The position numbers and the translations under genes are program-made. The notes below the pieces were generated by a model. That model was not told the DNA's origin. It made no database searches and saw only the letters and a list, made by a program, of their open reading frames with translations. Shown here piece after piece: positions 38,181 through 52,848 of a stretch of 64,000 nucleotides of DNA (positions are counted from its first letter, which is position 1; every line of letters begins with the position of its first letter). The DNA comes from Glandiceps talaboti (Eukaryota > Hemichordata > Enteropneusta > Spengelidae): assembly GCF_964340395.1 (NCBI RefSeq), contig NC_135561.1, positions 18,893,240-18,957,239 on the forward strand, in the 5' to 3' direction.

Positions 38181-40110
38181 AGCTGACGTGGCAAGAAGGA
38201 AAATGTGACAATTGAATACTAGTACGTGAAATATAGTATGAAGTGTAATTACTCTATAAATGATAGTCCAATCTCAGAAAACTCTGAAAATATCATTAAA
38301 GGGGTCTACAAATGGAAAGAAGATGCTAGTGGTACCTTTCGAGACTTTTTCACATTGCATAGTACCCAGGATAAAATCAATGAATTACAACAACTAGTTG
38401 GAACAGATGTAAACCAAGCAGTAAATTACTTGTCAGAACTTCTTCAATAAGCAGGGATGTTTTTACCATACAAGGCTAAGAAGGACAGACATTGCCAACA
38501 GCAATCAAAATGGTATGACAATGATTGTAAAAAAAATGAGATAAAAAATTCTACCGTCTAAAGAAATTTAGAGTCTCTGGCAGTGATAGAGACTATACTG
38601 AGTATTGTAAAGTTAGAAATGAATATTCCAAAATTTGTAAGGATAAATTTAAACTTTATCAAGATACACAAAAAGAAAAGCTAAAAGAAGAACATAATAT
38701 GAATGCATTGTGGAAGATTCTCAAAGGGTACAAATATTCTGGCAACCCACAAAATTCCATCGGTACTTCGGATTGGGCAACTCACTTTGCCTCACTTTTA
38801 AATGCAAATGAGGATGATGGAAATGTTTTTGAAAATGAGTTGTTTTCTACTGAGCAGAGTGATTCATAAGATGAACATTCACACGATGATGAAACTAATA
38901 TTTTGAATGAGCCAATTACAAATGATGAAAATATGCAAAGTATTAAACATTTAAAGAATAATAAATCAGCTGGCCCAGACCAGCTGGTGGGGGAATTTTT
39001 TTAACCACAGAAGGGGTATTGTTGCCACTTATGAACAAAGTTTTCAATAAAATATTTGACTCAGGAATTTTCCCAGAAGGGTGGACAAAGGGGATTATTA
39101 TACCAATATATAAAAAGGGGACCAAAATAACCCAGGAAACTATAGGGAATCACTCTTCTCAGTATTTTCAGATCTTTACTGGAATTTTGAACAAAAGGCT
39201 GTACAGATGGATTGAGCATACTAGTAATATTCCAGAAGAGCAGGCAGGTTTTCGTAAGAAATATAGTACTATAGATAACATTTTTGTTTTAAGTGCATTA
39301 ATACAAAACATTTAACTAGAAGGGGATTATCATTTTATTGTGTATTTGTTGACTTTCAAAAAGCATTTGACAATGTAGACCATAAAAGATTATTTTATAA
39401 ACTAAGTTCTAGTGGGGTAGGGGGTAACATCTTCACTATTATTAAGAGTATCTATGCTGACGTTAAATCATGTGTCAGAGTGGAAGACCAAATGACAGAC
39501 GTTTTTAGTTGCAACGTTGGAGTAAGACAAGGATGTATGCTCAGTCCACTGTTATTTGTTTTATTTATTAGTGAACTCCAAAAATGCATCACAACGTCAG
39601 ATTACTCAGGAATCCAAATTGATGAATTGTGTGATCTTTTTCTACTAATGTTCGCTGATGATATTGTATTGTTTTCAAATACTGTCTATGGCTTACAAAG
39701 ACTTATCAACACTTTGCAATGTTATTGTTTGAATTGAAACTAAAAGTCAATCGAGACAAAACAAAAATAGTTGTATTCAAGAGAGGAGGTACCCTAGCCC
39801 AAAAAGAAAAATGGTTCTATGATGGTAAAAAGATTGCCCGTGTAAGACACTATAAATACCTTGGAATGTTATTTCATGTAGGGGTTGTTGGGGAAAGGCA
39901 GTCGCCACTCTCGCCCAACAAGCAAATAAAAATATGTTAATTCTACGAAAATTTAGCATGACACCTAGAAACTTTTCTCTAGCTTTAAACTTTAAACTTT
40001 TTGATTCTATGGCGAAACCAATTTTAATTTATGCTTCACAAATCTAGGGTTACAAAGAGTACTTGAGTATTGAGAGGGTACAGTTAAAATATTGTGGGTG
40101 GGGGGTCTGT
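38181..40110 (+). mobile_element. LINE remnant: pre-RT linker and reverse transcriptase
   Basis: Broken by stops and frameshifts, but the order of non-LTR reverse transcriptase motifs is clear: NNKSAGPDQL, GIIIPIYKKG, EEQAGFRKKYSTIDNIF, a frame-shifted VDFQKAFDNVDH, GVRQGCMLSPLLFVLFISEL, MFADDIVLFSNT (catalytic FADD), VNRDKTKIVVFKRGG, YKYLGMLF and a terminal FDSMAKPILIYASQI. It is a dead copy in the same orientation as 36150-37145 and probably part of the same insertion. Confidence 0.85.
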
Positions 40111-41474
40111 GGTTAACTGAGCAATTAGCCCCTGAGTTTGTTCTAGGATTATCAATGTACTAATTAACGCAAAGCTGGTAAACTCTGATAAGACAGTGAT
40201 AACGGTATGAATAGGAAAAATAATGAGAACAAAAACAATATTTAATACTTTATTTGAAATAGAGAAAATAATATTATAATTCTGAAAATCGCGAAAACTA
40301 AATTGATTATTCGTCCTTTTCCCTGTGAGTATACTAACTGGCATGAACCGGTACCTTCTATCACATCATAATCCCCAAAAGGGAGAACAATAGAACATGG
40401 AGTGCAACTAGTGGCCGAAAACGGCAACTTACGATATGTAGTTCCGTAAGTTCGAGTCCGAGGCGAAATCAGTTTTGGTGTTACAATTTGCACGGTCTAA
40501 GCTGTCACTAGAATAGTAGAACATCTAGTGAGTTCAACTTGCTTGTCTACATTGTCACTTCAATGAATGGTGAACACTCCTTTAGGGTTGTGCCCGTTGG
40601 AAGGTTTTTAAATTCAGAAAACCAAACGGCTAAAATAAAATTAACAAAAGTAAAGACATGAAATCATGCACGAGCAGGATGCAAATAAGATTCGTATTCT
40701 GAGGGCAAGTTTAACATTTAAGAACAACTGCGGGACACTGTTTGCTGGTACTATTGTACCTACACGTTTTTTCGATATTGCTAACATTGCCAGAGACAAC
40801 AACAACTCACAACTACTAGTATTTGTCTTTGATGTAACAAAACAATACATTCAATAACAATGTCGCTACTAAAGTAAAGTTCTAACACATACGATGATAA
40901 CGATGGTAAAGAAATATAAAGCACGAGACTGCTCTACTGCGAAGCTATCATTGAATACGTAGATGAGAGTTTGATTGGGTGAAATTTTAGGCTAAATTTG
41001 ATGATGCTCATATACAGGCAAACATTTGCAATTGATTTAAATAATGTACGTACATTAAGCAGCTAGCCTTATGTGTTGAAACAGATTAGACAACATTCCC
41101 TTTATGTTAGGATTGAAAAGAGATCATAAGATTAAGCATTTGTCACAACTCACAAGGTTGTTTAATCATGGTCAACCTGAAGATTTGAATAGCTGCCACG
41201 AGGAAGGAAACTGCATGTTTGAAAGCGTAACAGTGTTTGACTTAAAATATTTAATACTATTAAACATTAAACTTGTTTCCCCTAGCGAATCATTCAGAAA
41301 TCTATTTTACAGTGTTTAATTTTGTTGTCCTTGTTGCATAGGAACAGCGTAATAACAAGACTACTTTAGGGATATATAATGGTTTATAATACCAGCCGTT
41401 GTCATTACAAAGTCTATTTCAAGCGATAAATATCAAAACATCTCGTACAAGTGCAACTGTGCAAAGTATAGAAA
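40111..41474. other. intergenic, LINE to EGF-lectin gene
   Basis: No gene supported. A Pol III B-box-like GTTCGAGTCC occurs at about 40452 without a convincing A box. The promoter of the EGF-lectin gene should lie near 41475. Confidence 0.4.
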
Positions 41475-42374
41475 ATGAGTAACAAAGTAGAACCAGTTGA
41501 AAACACTGAAAATGTCAGGGCTGGCGTAAGTATACGTGCAATGGTGTTGGTTTTTTAAAAAAAATAAAAAACGATAGTGATTTTTAAAAAGTAATTCTAT
41601 ATCTTACAGAACTCATCGGAGGAGACCAAGAAGAACAGAAGACGTAGACTTGCAATGATACTTGGTAGTATTATTGGTATTGCTGCAACACTTACCGTCA
41701 TTGGTACGTCAGTTGGTGTAACTGAAAACGCCAAAGAAAAACAATCCAGTTCATTAATGCATAGCAAAGGTAGGATAAATATGTATATATTGTTTGGTTA
41801 TTGCAGATCTGTTAATGTTGTTAAAGGGGAGATTGAACAAGACTGAAAAAAAAAGTTCTTTCTAACTTCACTGAGTTCGAGGTATAGGGGACAGAGTGAA
41901 TAACTAAAAATAAAAGTAACAGAAGCGATCGCCATATGTGGTCCAGATCAAGAAATTACAAATGACTACATAAACTGTCAATATATTGGTTGTTGTATGT
42001 GTTTAGAACAAAGGCTTGTTAACTATAAAGAGAAATACTCAAAAGAGTTTACAGGGTGAATGCCATCCCTGGAAATATTATAGTGCATTTTTTGACGAGT
42101 CATTTCATGATCCCACAACATAAAGTATCGACAACTAAGAAAAATAGAGATCAACTTGTTCGTTATCTATTGTTTAGTGGAAGTCCTTGCTGAGGACAGA
42201 CATTGATTCATGTTAGTAAGCATATACATGAAAAACAGAACATGTAAATTCATGAGTACTCTATGGATGAGACATGTAACTATTTATGTCTAAAAATGTT
42301 AATCAGCCTTGTAGATTAAATTAAATGTAGAGGTTATAACACATAGACAGTTCAACTTCATGAATAAGGGATGG

Positions 42375-42423
<49 letters not shown>

Positions 42424-45400
42424 TCGTTTGTGTGCGTGTGTTTGTCTGTCTGTCTTTTTGTGTCATCGTTTTCTCAAAAACGGCTGGCTCTGTTCAAGCA
42501 ATGTTTGGTGCACATGTTCTTTAGGGCAATGACTAGAACTGATTTGGTTTTGGTAAACATTCAATGAATGTTAATGAACCATTTGCATAATTGATTGTTT
42601 TTGGTAATTAAACAATATCCTAGGCATGTGCGGTTCAAATTCAATATCATTTGGTACATACATTGATGATAAGAAAGTGTGTGTCATATAAAGTTTGATA
42701 ATATAGCCTGTAGTTATGACTGTTTTGCATAATTAATCGCTATATATGAAGAGTGCAAGCTTCAATTTCTATATATTTTTGTACATACATACATTCATGA
42801 TACTAGGGTCAACATGTATCACAAAGCGTATTGATATAATGCTTAGTCTTAATGAGTGATTTGAATAATTAATTATTTGCCATAATTAGGCTATATCTTA
42901 AGAATACAAACTGTGAACTCAACATAATTTGGTACATACACTGATGATAGTGGTCAATGTACCAGATGAAACTTGATGTAGCTCTTTAGTTTGAATGACT
43001 CATCTGCATAATTGATTTCCAGTAATTAGACTTACTGTTAGGGATGCACACTGCAAATTCAGTATACTTTACTACATACTTCAACCATAACAAAGTGCAC
43101 AACTTTCAAAAATCTTTGTGGTGCGTAGCTCCTAGTTTTAATGACTTATTTCTATGATGATTTTAATTAATGCTATAAAGTGAAAATTCAAATTCAATAT
43201 CATTAGAGTGGTCATTCGTTGATGGAATCACTGTGTTATCTATATCACGTCTGAATATTACATTAACATCCCAATCTTGGAAGAGAAAGTAGGAAGCTAC
43301 ATAAACCGGAGTTGAATGCAATGCTTTCTCATCTTGCGATGAATCTAAAAATAAACAGAAAAAAAAACATGTCTTCATAACTAGCGAAACATATGAAATT
43401 ACGAGTATACAGAAAGGAAATGATCGTCACTGTCGATAGTTTACCGCACAACATTAGAGTGTACAAAATCAACGGCATAGTATTAGTAGAATTACACTAT
43501 GTGACGTGACGTCATGTTGTGCGATCAGGTATAATTAACGCAACTAACAATTTCATGAATTATGCAAGAAATTTAGCTCTACATCTGTAATGTTTGAAGC
43601 CCCAGTAAAAGTCAGTTGTCCAAAAAGTTGTTCAAATGCCTTGAAGCTATTCTCAATACAGAAAATTAAAGCTTCCTACTATTGACTTCACTCTGTCTTC
43701 ATGATACCCTGATACATACCTGGGATACACACTCTTTCCCATGGCAAATAATAAACAAAATTCAAACCTTCGTAACATCGCCAGAATGTACTGGCATGTT
43801 TATATGCTTTATGGTAAGCACAGGTCTATACTTCAATTCGATATAACTTGTTTACGGCTACCTCCTTATGTAACAATCAGCTCAAGAATTTCGCCAATAT
43901 CGTATTGCCATCGACTAACAATACAAACCTGACGAAGAGCTTGCTCGTAAGATATATATGGCAACATTATGCGCTGAGTTCTTTTCTGGACACAGTCTCA
44001 AATCACCAAAACTAGCTCCATATCGACATAAGACTCGCACTAAATGCAGACGATTATACGCTTTACTGGTTTATATCGTCCTCAATATGCAAATCCCATT
44101 TGAGATTACCAATCAGGGTGAGCCTAAGTATGTTATAGGAACTGACCACCTCCAGTGCAATATTGTAGATCTTAAACACAGAACTGCCCTACATAAAGAG
44201 GATTATGACCCATCTATGCAAATGCGGGAAATTCAAACTGCTGTACAGAGCACTAGCTTCTGAGTCTTGTTTTCAGCATTTTTTCTGTGCTCCGAGAAAC
44301 TCACAGGTCATGTATCATGTACAAATTGTTTGTGAATGTCGTAGGATGGTAATTTGATACACATATTAGTTGAAAATCAATGTTTGTTTCATAGAATGAA
44401 AAAACTTTCAAAATGAGACAAATTCCCCTGCAATCAGCTGTTTAGACTGTGTGTCACTCGGAATTATTCAAATGTGCGGTATTTGCATGTGAAAAACCCA
44501 GATAGGGAATGTTTATATTTTGGTGATTACTTGCCAGTGAGTCATCACAAGTTCTCCACCTCCAAACATACATTCAGTCACATGCAAAATTGGGTCCCAG
44601 GCACAGGCAGTTCTGTGTTTAAGAGGAGGAAGGTCAATATCAAGATCTTGAAAAGAGAATTCTCAATTTCCTTACATTTCGTAGCATTAAGCTCCATTTT
44701 TTGCTAAAATCTAGATAATTCTGATCGTCGAGGCTTTGAGTCCATAATTGCAACATATCAACCATTGTGAATGTTGAAGATGACTGTATCACACTCGCAT
44801 ACTGTTTTGGGTCGATCTTTCCTTTGACTTCACCTTTGATCCATTTCTCAACAATTTTGTCAGAGAAATTGGCCTAAAGTCACTCAGTGAGCCCCGGGTT
44901 ACAAACTTACGACTCCATAATCTTTGCGATGGTATTTGTCAGTGAGATTAGCCTAAAGTCATTCAGTGAGTAGTTTGGATACCAACTGTGGTTTCAAACC
45001 CGAACTCACTTTCTAACCCTAACCACACAGTGAGTTAGGGTTAATGTGAGTCGTAGCGATATTGTATAGGACCTACCGGTAGACTTGTCAGTGAGCCCAG
45101 GTTACTGACTTTTGGTAAGGGAACGATGTTGGCCTCCTTATCGCCGGCACTCGACCTTCTGAAAACGACGCATTAAAGATGTCCACAAGCGGAGAGGCGA
45201 ATTACTCAGGGACGTCTTCAAGAATTTTGGTGGAGATTAGGTCAGGGGAACCTTTCCTTTTTATGGGTTAATTAGATTTTTACCTCCCATAAGGGTACGG
45301 GAGGTATTAAAAGGGGATGTCTGTCTGTGTGTCTGTCATGTGTCCGTCTGTCTGTGTGTGTGTGTGTGTGTCTGTATGTCTGTGTCACCATTTTCTTAAA

Positions 45401-48400
45401 ACCGGCTGGCTCAATTATGATGACATTTAGTACATATAATGTTTGGCGTAATGGCTTTTGAATGAAATCTGTTCATGTTAATTAGCGAAATTTGTAATTA
45501 AATCAATTAATTAAGCAATATCTCAAAACTGCTTACTTAAATTTCAATATATTTTGATACATTCGTTAAACATAACAACATACATTTGGCCTATAAAATT
45601 TATTGATGTACCTTACATTATTAATGAATAATTTGCATAATTAATTATTTTTGGTAGTTAGGCTATATCTTAAGAATGCATACTTCAATTTCAATATAAT
45701 TCAGTACATACAATAACCATAAGAAAACACATATGTCCTATCAAGTTTGTTGATGTACCTTACAATGTTAATGAATAATTTACATAATTAATGAGTTTCG
45801 GTAATGAGGCTATATCTTAAGACTGCATACTTCAATTTCAATACAATTTAGTACATACATTAAACGTAACAAACTTTATATGCCCTATAAAGTTGTTGAT
45901 ATATCTTACAGTGTTATTAACTAATTTGCATGATTGGTGATTTTCGGTAATTAAGATATGTTATTAGAATGCATACTTGAATTTCAATATCAGTTAGTAT
46001 ATACGTTAACCATAACAAAGCGGATATGTCCTATAAAATTTGTTGGTATAGCTTAGTTTTAATGAAAAAATTGCGTAATGAATGATTTTAAGTAACTAGG
46101 CTGTATCTTAAAAATGCAAGCTTCAAATTTCGTATAATATGGTACAATCATAATAAAACGCACCTGTCCTATGAAGTTTGTTGCTACAACTTTTACCTTT
46201 AATGAGTGTTTTGAATAATGAACGATGTTCAGTAATTAAGCAGTATCATGCACTCTTCAAATTTCCGTATAATTTGGCACGTAAATTAACCTATGAAAGC
46301 ACGCTTGTTCAAAAAAATGCCTGTTGCCATATTGTTTTTAGTTTAATGAGTTATTTGCATAACTAGTGATTCCCTTACAGGAGGCATTCAGTTCAGATCT
46401 GGTATTTGTTTTGCAAGACTGTTGAATGTGACAATGGGAAGGCAATGCACTCTCGGCAAAAGAGTGATGAATGATTCGTAGTCTAAAGGCATGTTCATAT
46501 TGCTTTTTTGTGGTTTTTTTCTTCGGCGTAAATAGGTGAGAACAATTAGTAAACAGAGAGGATCTGCTGTATGTGTTCACACATGACACCATTATCCGCC
46601 GGTGTAAACGCCCTCAACAATAAGTGCGTAATGCGATCACTGTAAGCAACATGGCTGATGTTGTAGAGACTGCCTTGTGTTTTTATTGTTGTATACGTAT
46701 ATACGAGTATATACATATACGAGTTATTTGCATAATTAGTGATTCCCTTACGGGAGGCATTCAGTTTAAATCTGGTATTTGTTTTGCAAGACTGTTGAAT
46801 GTGACAAAGGGAAGGTAATGCCCTTTCGGCAAAACAGTGATGAATGATTCGTAGTGTAAGGGTTTATAGTCCTCCTTTATGTTAATGAAGTAATTATTCA
46901 TTGCTGCTGCTAGCTCGTTGCCATGGAGACATTTACCTTCGATATCCGAGTCCGTAGCGGATTTATTTTGTGTACGGCCGGTTTGCTTGTCGACGTTATT
47001 CCACCATTGCCTGGTATCACCTGGCATGATGTTTCCCATTTTTTCCTTCAACATCTCTTCCGTCTATTTTCGACGGCTTTCTTTACTATGTTTCGCCAGA
47101 ATTTGTAGAGTAGGGTCTTTCCACTTCTGAAAGCTCTTTCACTTTGCTATCATAACTTTGATTTCCATTGTCATAGATGGCTTGTTGGATGCACAGACTC
47201 TGGGTTTCTTTAGTGAGAAGAACTTATTTATCGCACTTGTGCAATTTCTGAATTTATGTTCTGTTTTTTCGTCACATGAATTGTTACTGTGAACGTCACT
47301 CAAGTCGTGGCCAACTAACCATCGTTTGAACTCTCGCATGGCAGGATCTTTCGTTGGGCGGGTTGTTGAGGGTGATGGTACTTTTAAAGCCTTGCTTGAT
47401 GACTGTAGAATGATCGAGTTGGAAATCGGTGCAATGAAAATAGGCTTGTTGAAAAAGAACCCAATGTTACTTAAAATCAGATCTAACACCGCATGTTTCC
47501 ATGTTGGAGACAACAAGCTGCTTCAAATGGCATGTGCTCAGCATATTACCAATGCCTGCACGATTAAAGTTGCCCATAATGATGACTCCGGTATGTTAAA
47601 TCATACCTATAATAGAGTTAACTCTAGTGTAGGGACTGTCAAAGGTAATACTTCCAATTGGCATACGTCAGGGTTGCATGCTCAGCTAATGTTTTTGTTC
47701 ACTCTTATATTTATGGGTGGAAGTCTGTGTGTGTGTCTGTCTGTCTGTGTCATCGTTTTCTCCATAACGGCTTGCTCAATTCAAACGAAACTTTTAGGAC
47801 GTATTCCGTAGGGTAATGGCAAGACTTGATTAGGTTTTGGTAAAAATCACGTGAATATTAATAAGCAATTTACGTAATTAATGATTTTCGGTAATTAGGC
47901 TATATCTCAAGAATGCACGCTTCAAATTCATTATAACTTGGTACACACATTTGCGATACCAAAGCGCACCTCCTGAAAATATTACTAATGTAGCTTTTAG
48001 TTTTAATAAGTTATTAGCATATTTTCGATTGGCCACAAAAAAGAAAAAAATAGTTTCTCATCAGGAAATTTCGTCTAAAGTGGTATGACTTTATCACCAT
48101 TTTCTAAAACACGACTGGCTCAATTCAAACGAAATTTTTTGCATATGTTCTGTAGGGTAGTGACAAGAACTGATTAGGTTTCGGTAAACATCCCAAGAAT
48201 ATTAACGAGAAAGTTACATAATTAATGGTTTTCGGTAATTAGGCTATATCTCAAGAATGCACACTTCAAATTCAATATAATTTGATGCATACATTTGCGA
48301 TACCGAAGCGCACTTGTCCTGAAAATATTATTGATGTAGCTTTTAGTTTTAATAAATTATTGGCATATTTTTGTAGGCCACTAAATGTTGTCAGGAAATG

Positions 48401-51400
48401 TTGTCTAAAGTCGTACGATGATGCGCTTATTTTTTTTTACCTTCTCAACAAATGTCACAGTACATGTTGTGGTTGGCCAGGAGATCACTAACAGCAATGA
48501 GCAAATAGCAATCAATGAGAAAAAATAACTTATTACATATGTTCTGTTGTATTCCAACAATTGTCTGTAGGAACGACAATCTCAAAACTTTGCCCTTACG
48601 GAAGACATTCAGTTTACATCTAGTTAAGTAAATAAATTAGGAAAGAAAATTCGCAGTACAGACCACCACTGTGTTCAGCTGTCACCAGACAATAGAAATA
48701 CTGTGCTTGTTATTTGCTGATGATGTGGCAATGTCTTGCCATTGGCCTTGAAAAGTTGCTCTCAAATTTGTGTGATTCCTATGAAAGATGACTGTAAACT
48801 TCAATAAGACTAAAGTATTTGCCTACCAAAATGGAGGACCATTGCCACAAAAAGACAACAAAAATGATATAATTTTAGACACGGCAGAAGCTGGAAGTTG
48901 TGTCCTATTATAAATATTTAGGTGTTTTATTTTCCTGCAGATTAAAGTTGTCTTATGCTTAAAATTAATTATCCCAGCAAGGAAGAAAGGCTTTTGTAAA
49001 TATTTTGAGTAGAACAGAGTCGGTACCTTGTCATATGACACATTTGTTAACATTTTTGACAAAATAATGTTGCCCATCCTCACCTATGGCTCTGAAGTTT
49101 GGGGCTTCCAAAGTTATGTACCATTACTTAAGGATGCAGCTTCCTGCATGTACATGTAGATTGGTTTTAGATCTTAGATTTTAGCAAAACACACCCCAAA
49201 TTGTGCCCTTCTTAGTGACTGTGGAAGGAACATTTTCTATATTATAACCGTAAAAGGTTCTTTCAAATCACAGTCATTGATAGAGGGACTGTGGTCAAAT
49301 AAAGGGAGAAATTTGTGAATATGCCATGTTACAGATATCTGAAGTAGTGTTATAATATGCTTTATCAGATTGAGAAGTTGGGCGTGCGTGTAAGAAGAAC
49401 GTGGGAGAAATGAAAGTTTATTGGAAATTAGTGCTTGATAAGAAGTATCGAATACAGAAGAAGTATAAAATGTCAATTTAATTGTAAAAAAAAACTTGTG
49501 CTAATAGATTTTAAATGAATTTGGCCCAAAATTGGTATCGTGAGGTGTCAACACTTGATACTTGTTGAATTACAGAAATTTTGAATGTGGCCTAGATTAT
49601 GACAAATACTTGGCCTCACCGCATCATGATAGCGCAGTTCATGTGCTCGTCCCATTGCTTGAAAATTGAATCTGATAGGAAGAGCAATGTAGAATGAATT
49701 GGCCGTATTTGTACAATTTGCGACCTTTGTGGGGAAAAGGATGAGTTCAATTTTGTAGTAAAATGTCAATTTTGCTATCAGTATCATAACAAGAATATGC
49801 CACATTGTTCTTACCCCTCCTCATCTTATGCAAAGTTTGCAGAGATAATGCTTAAAGATTAGTTATTCTTTGTTCCATGCACTTTCCTTGAGAAAAGAGT
49901 CAGAAAATATTGCCTGAACCTGTGAAATGTTATCTTTGTATGTAAGTAATTTTCAGATTGTGATTTGGGTAGATGGCCATGTACTTATTATTATTAAATG
50001 CAACAGAAAGTAGTCACAGTCAATAAAATGTGCTCGGCCCCAACGCAATATCGTAAACAGCACAAAGAGTTTTACAAACTTTATCTGAAGTCTTATATCA
50101 TCCTGTAGGTGCTTATATCAACAAAACGACCCCATCTCCGAACACCTGTCAATCACAATGTCTGAATGGTGGTATGTGTTTGGAAGTCTCTGGACAACAC
50201 AGGTGTGTTTGTTTGGAAGGATTCAGTGGGGAATATTGTGAAACTGGTAAGTGTTGTTTTTTTTTATTTAAAAAATGAAATAAAAAAATGACATTCACAT
50301 ATACAGCTTATCTGAAAAAGATTGACTAGAATTTTAGAGTAGAAGAAGGGGAAACACTTATTTACAAAAAAAAAAAACTAGATGTCTAGTATTTTTTCTG
50401 CTTTAGAAAACAAATGAAACACGTTTGATCGAGAACTGTTGTCGTCCTTAACATTGAACTGGCATCGTTTTTGGTAGGTTAAGTGTACTAAGATATGCAG
50501 GTTGGCAAAATGAAAATGTACTTTAAATCAACGGAGGGAAAAGTTGACAGAAACTCGTAAGACCGGGACTAAGCTCACCTGATCCTTTGGCCCTTTCATC
50601 AGAGCTTACATATTACAAACTCTTTTTCATTCTCTCAGGAAGTACCATCAATGTCGAAACTACTACAATGACTTCGACAACAAAGGCTATAACTACTGTT
50701 CCACCATGTACCTTAGCTTGTATCAATGGAGGTACATGTGTTGGCCCCTGGAGTAGCTACAGCTGTTCATGTGTGGATGGGTATGACGGTCAACTATGTG
50801 AGAATAGTAAGACAAGTATAATTTGACATTTATCTAGTATGTTTATATACTTGTATTCTGGTATACTGTACGTCAGAAGACTGTCCTATGTACAGTCACG
50901 GGCTTGCAAACACGATTACAATACATCACATTTCCGTCACAGTTGCTCCTTAAGTAGCGTGAGCACAAAAGAAATATTGTACAATTCATTTGTTTTTACA
51001 AATAGTTTTCCAAAGTTTTGATTATTTAATATGCTATGAATGGAAGGCATACAATTCTCGGGACCCGAAGTATAATTCATGAAAATACAAGTAGAATAAA
51101 AAACCAACTCCGATGTGTTTGCTTAAATAAAATTAGCTAATGACTTCACCCAAAGACAGATCAGGTAAAAACAACAAGATAACAGCTACAAAAACTGCAG
51201 CGGTTGGCTCTGATGTACGTTGACATCGATGCTTTTATCAGTTTATTTATATTTCCTTTGAAGTTATTATATAACAAACTTGGCGATACATAATAACATT
51301 TTTTAAATAAACCTTTAGTTTAATCAACTTATTGATAACTAACAGCTACATTGGGTGGTTACAGTTATTGTAATATTGTCATCAATAAATGAGTGGTATG

Positions 51401-52801
51401 GGATCAGGGGTGCCAGTGGTGTTTATATTTTGACAACAGTATCGTTGTTATTGTATGTACAACAACAAACATTTTACAAATGTTTTAATATTTTGCAATT
51501 TATTGAGTTTCAACTGAGAGCTTGGTATATGTTCTTTTGCATTACTTTTTCAGGTAGCAAATATATCAAAGACTTTTTCAGTTAAAAATCCAAAATAAAT
51601 ACCTATCTCCCCATTTTTTATTGTTTAATTTTTCCTGTACTCTTTACTTCTAAGACATTGATGAGTGTGGATCTAACCCTTGTCAGAATGGTGGACTGTG
51701 TCAAGATCACGTCAATGAATACACATGTAGCTGTATTGATGGATTTGGGGGAACACATTGTGAATTAGGTAAATTGTTTTATTTTCTATCACAATTATGT
51801 GTTCTACCCATTGAACTCTGGTAAATTAGTGATGTGCTTCTATTCAGGTGTTCATACTTATGTATGGTGTTCGTTCTATGCCTGAAGAGCAAATGCTGAG
51901 CTTAGCTTGCCGGCACTGTATCTGGTTGGTCACGATACTTGATATATCTTGATAACACTGACACAATACCACCATACTGGTCAACTCTTTTCGTCAAAAA
52001 TGAATATAATAATATCATTGTTTTGATTTATGTGGTGCAGATTTGTGTGGTGCAGATAATGGTGGGTGTGATCACGTATGTTCAGCAGACCAATCAGGCT
52101 TAGCGGCTGAATGTTCCTGTAATACTGACCACGTGCTGGACCCTATAGATGGCACGACATGTTTTCCATCAGGATGTTTTGGTATGACACCAGATTTCTT
52201 AACATTGTCAGAATACTATTTTGCATGATGTCCTGTTGATTTGTTTTCGCCAAACTAATAGACCGAACAGCTATTTTATAGTTGTAATAATCTGCTTTTG
52301 TTTTGTATTTACTTAACATTTAAAGGAATAACATATGATTTAAAATTAGTCCATGTTCGAGATTCAAATAACAGAATTATACAAAATTGACAGGAACATG
52401 ATTGTTTAAAGAACAAAATTAATAATACAAACTTTAGAATATATTTTTTTAGACTGGTCCTATGGTGTGTGACAGATGATAAACATGTTTTCTTGACCAA
52501 TTTCTAATTCATTTCTTGTTTTATTATTTTCCCAATATTTCCTAAGGAACGACAGCATACTTTGCAGTTCTACAAGTACTGAATTATCCTGGTGCTACTG
52601 AGTACTGTGAGGCAAGAGGCGCAGAACTAGCTAGAGTACGAAACCAAGCAATTCAGACTTATTTAGAGACAATGCTCGACGGTCATGGCTTAACAGGTAC
52701 ATACATACATACATACATACATACATACTGAATACATACATACATACATACATACATACATACATACATACATACATACATACACATATACATGCATACA
52801 T

Positions 52802-52848
<47 letters not shown>

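Noticed and set aside
40440-40465. GTTCGAGTCC, a B-box-like motif
   Set aside because: The upstream A-box candidate is poor and no cloverleaf can be drawn.
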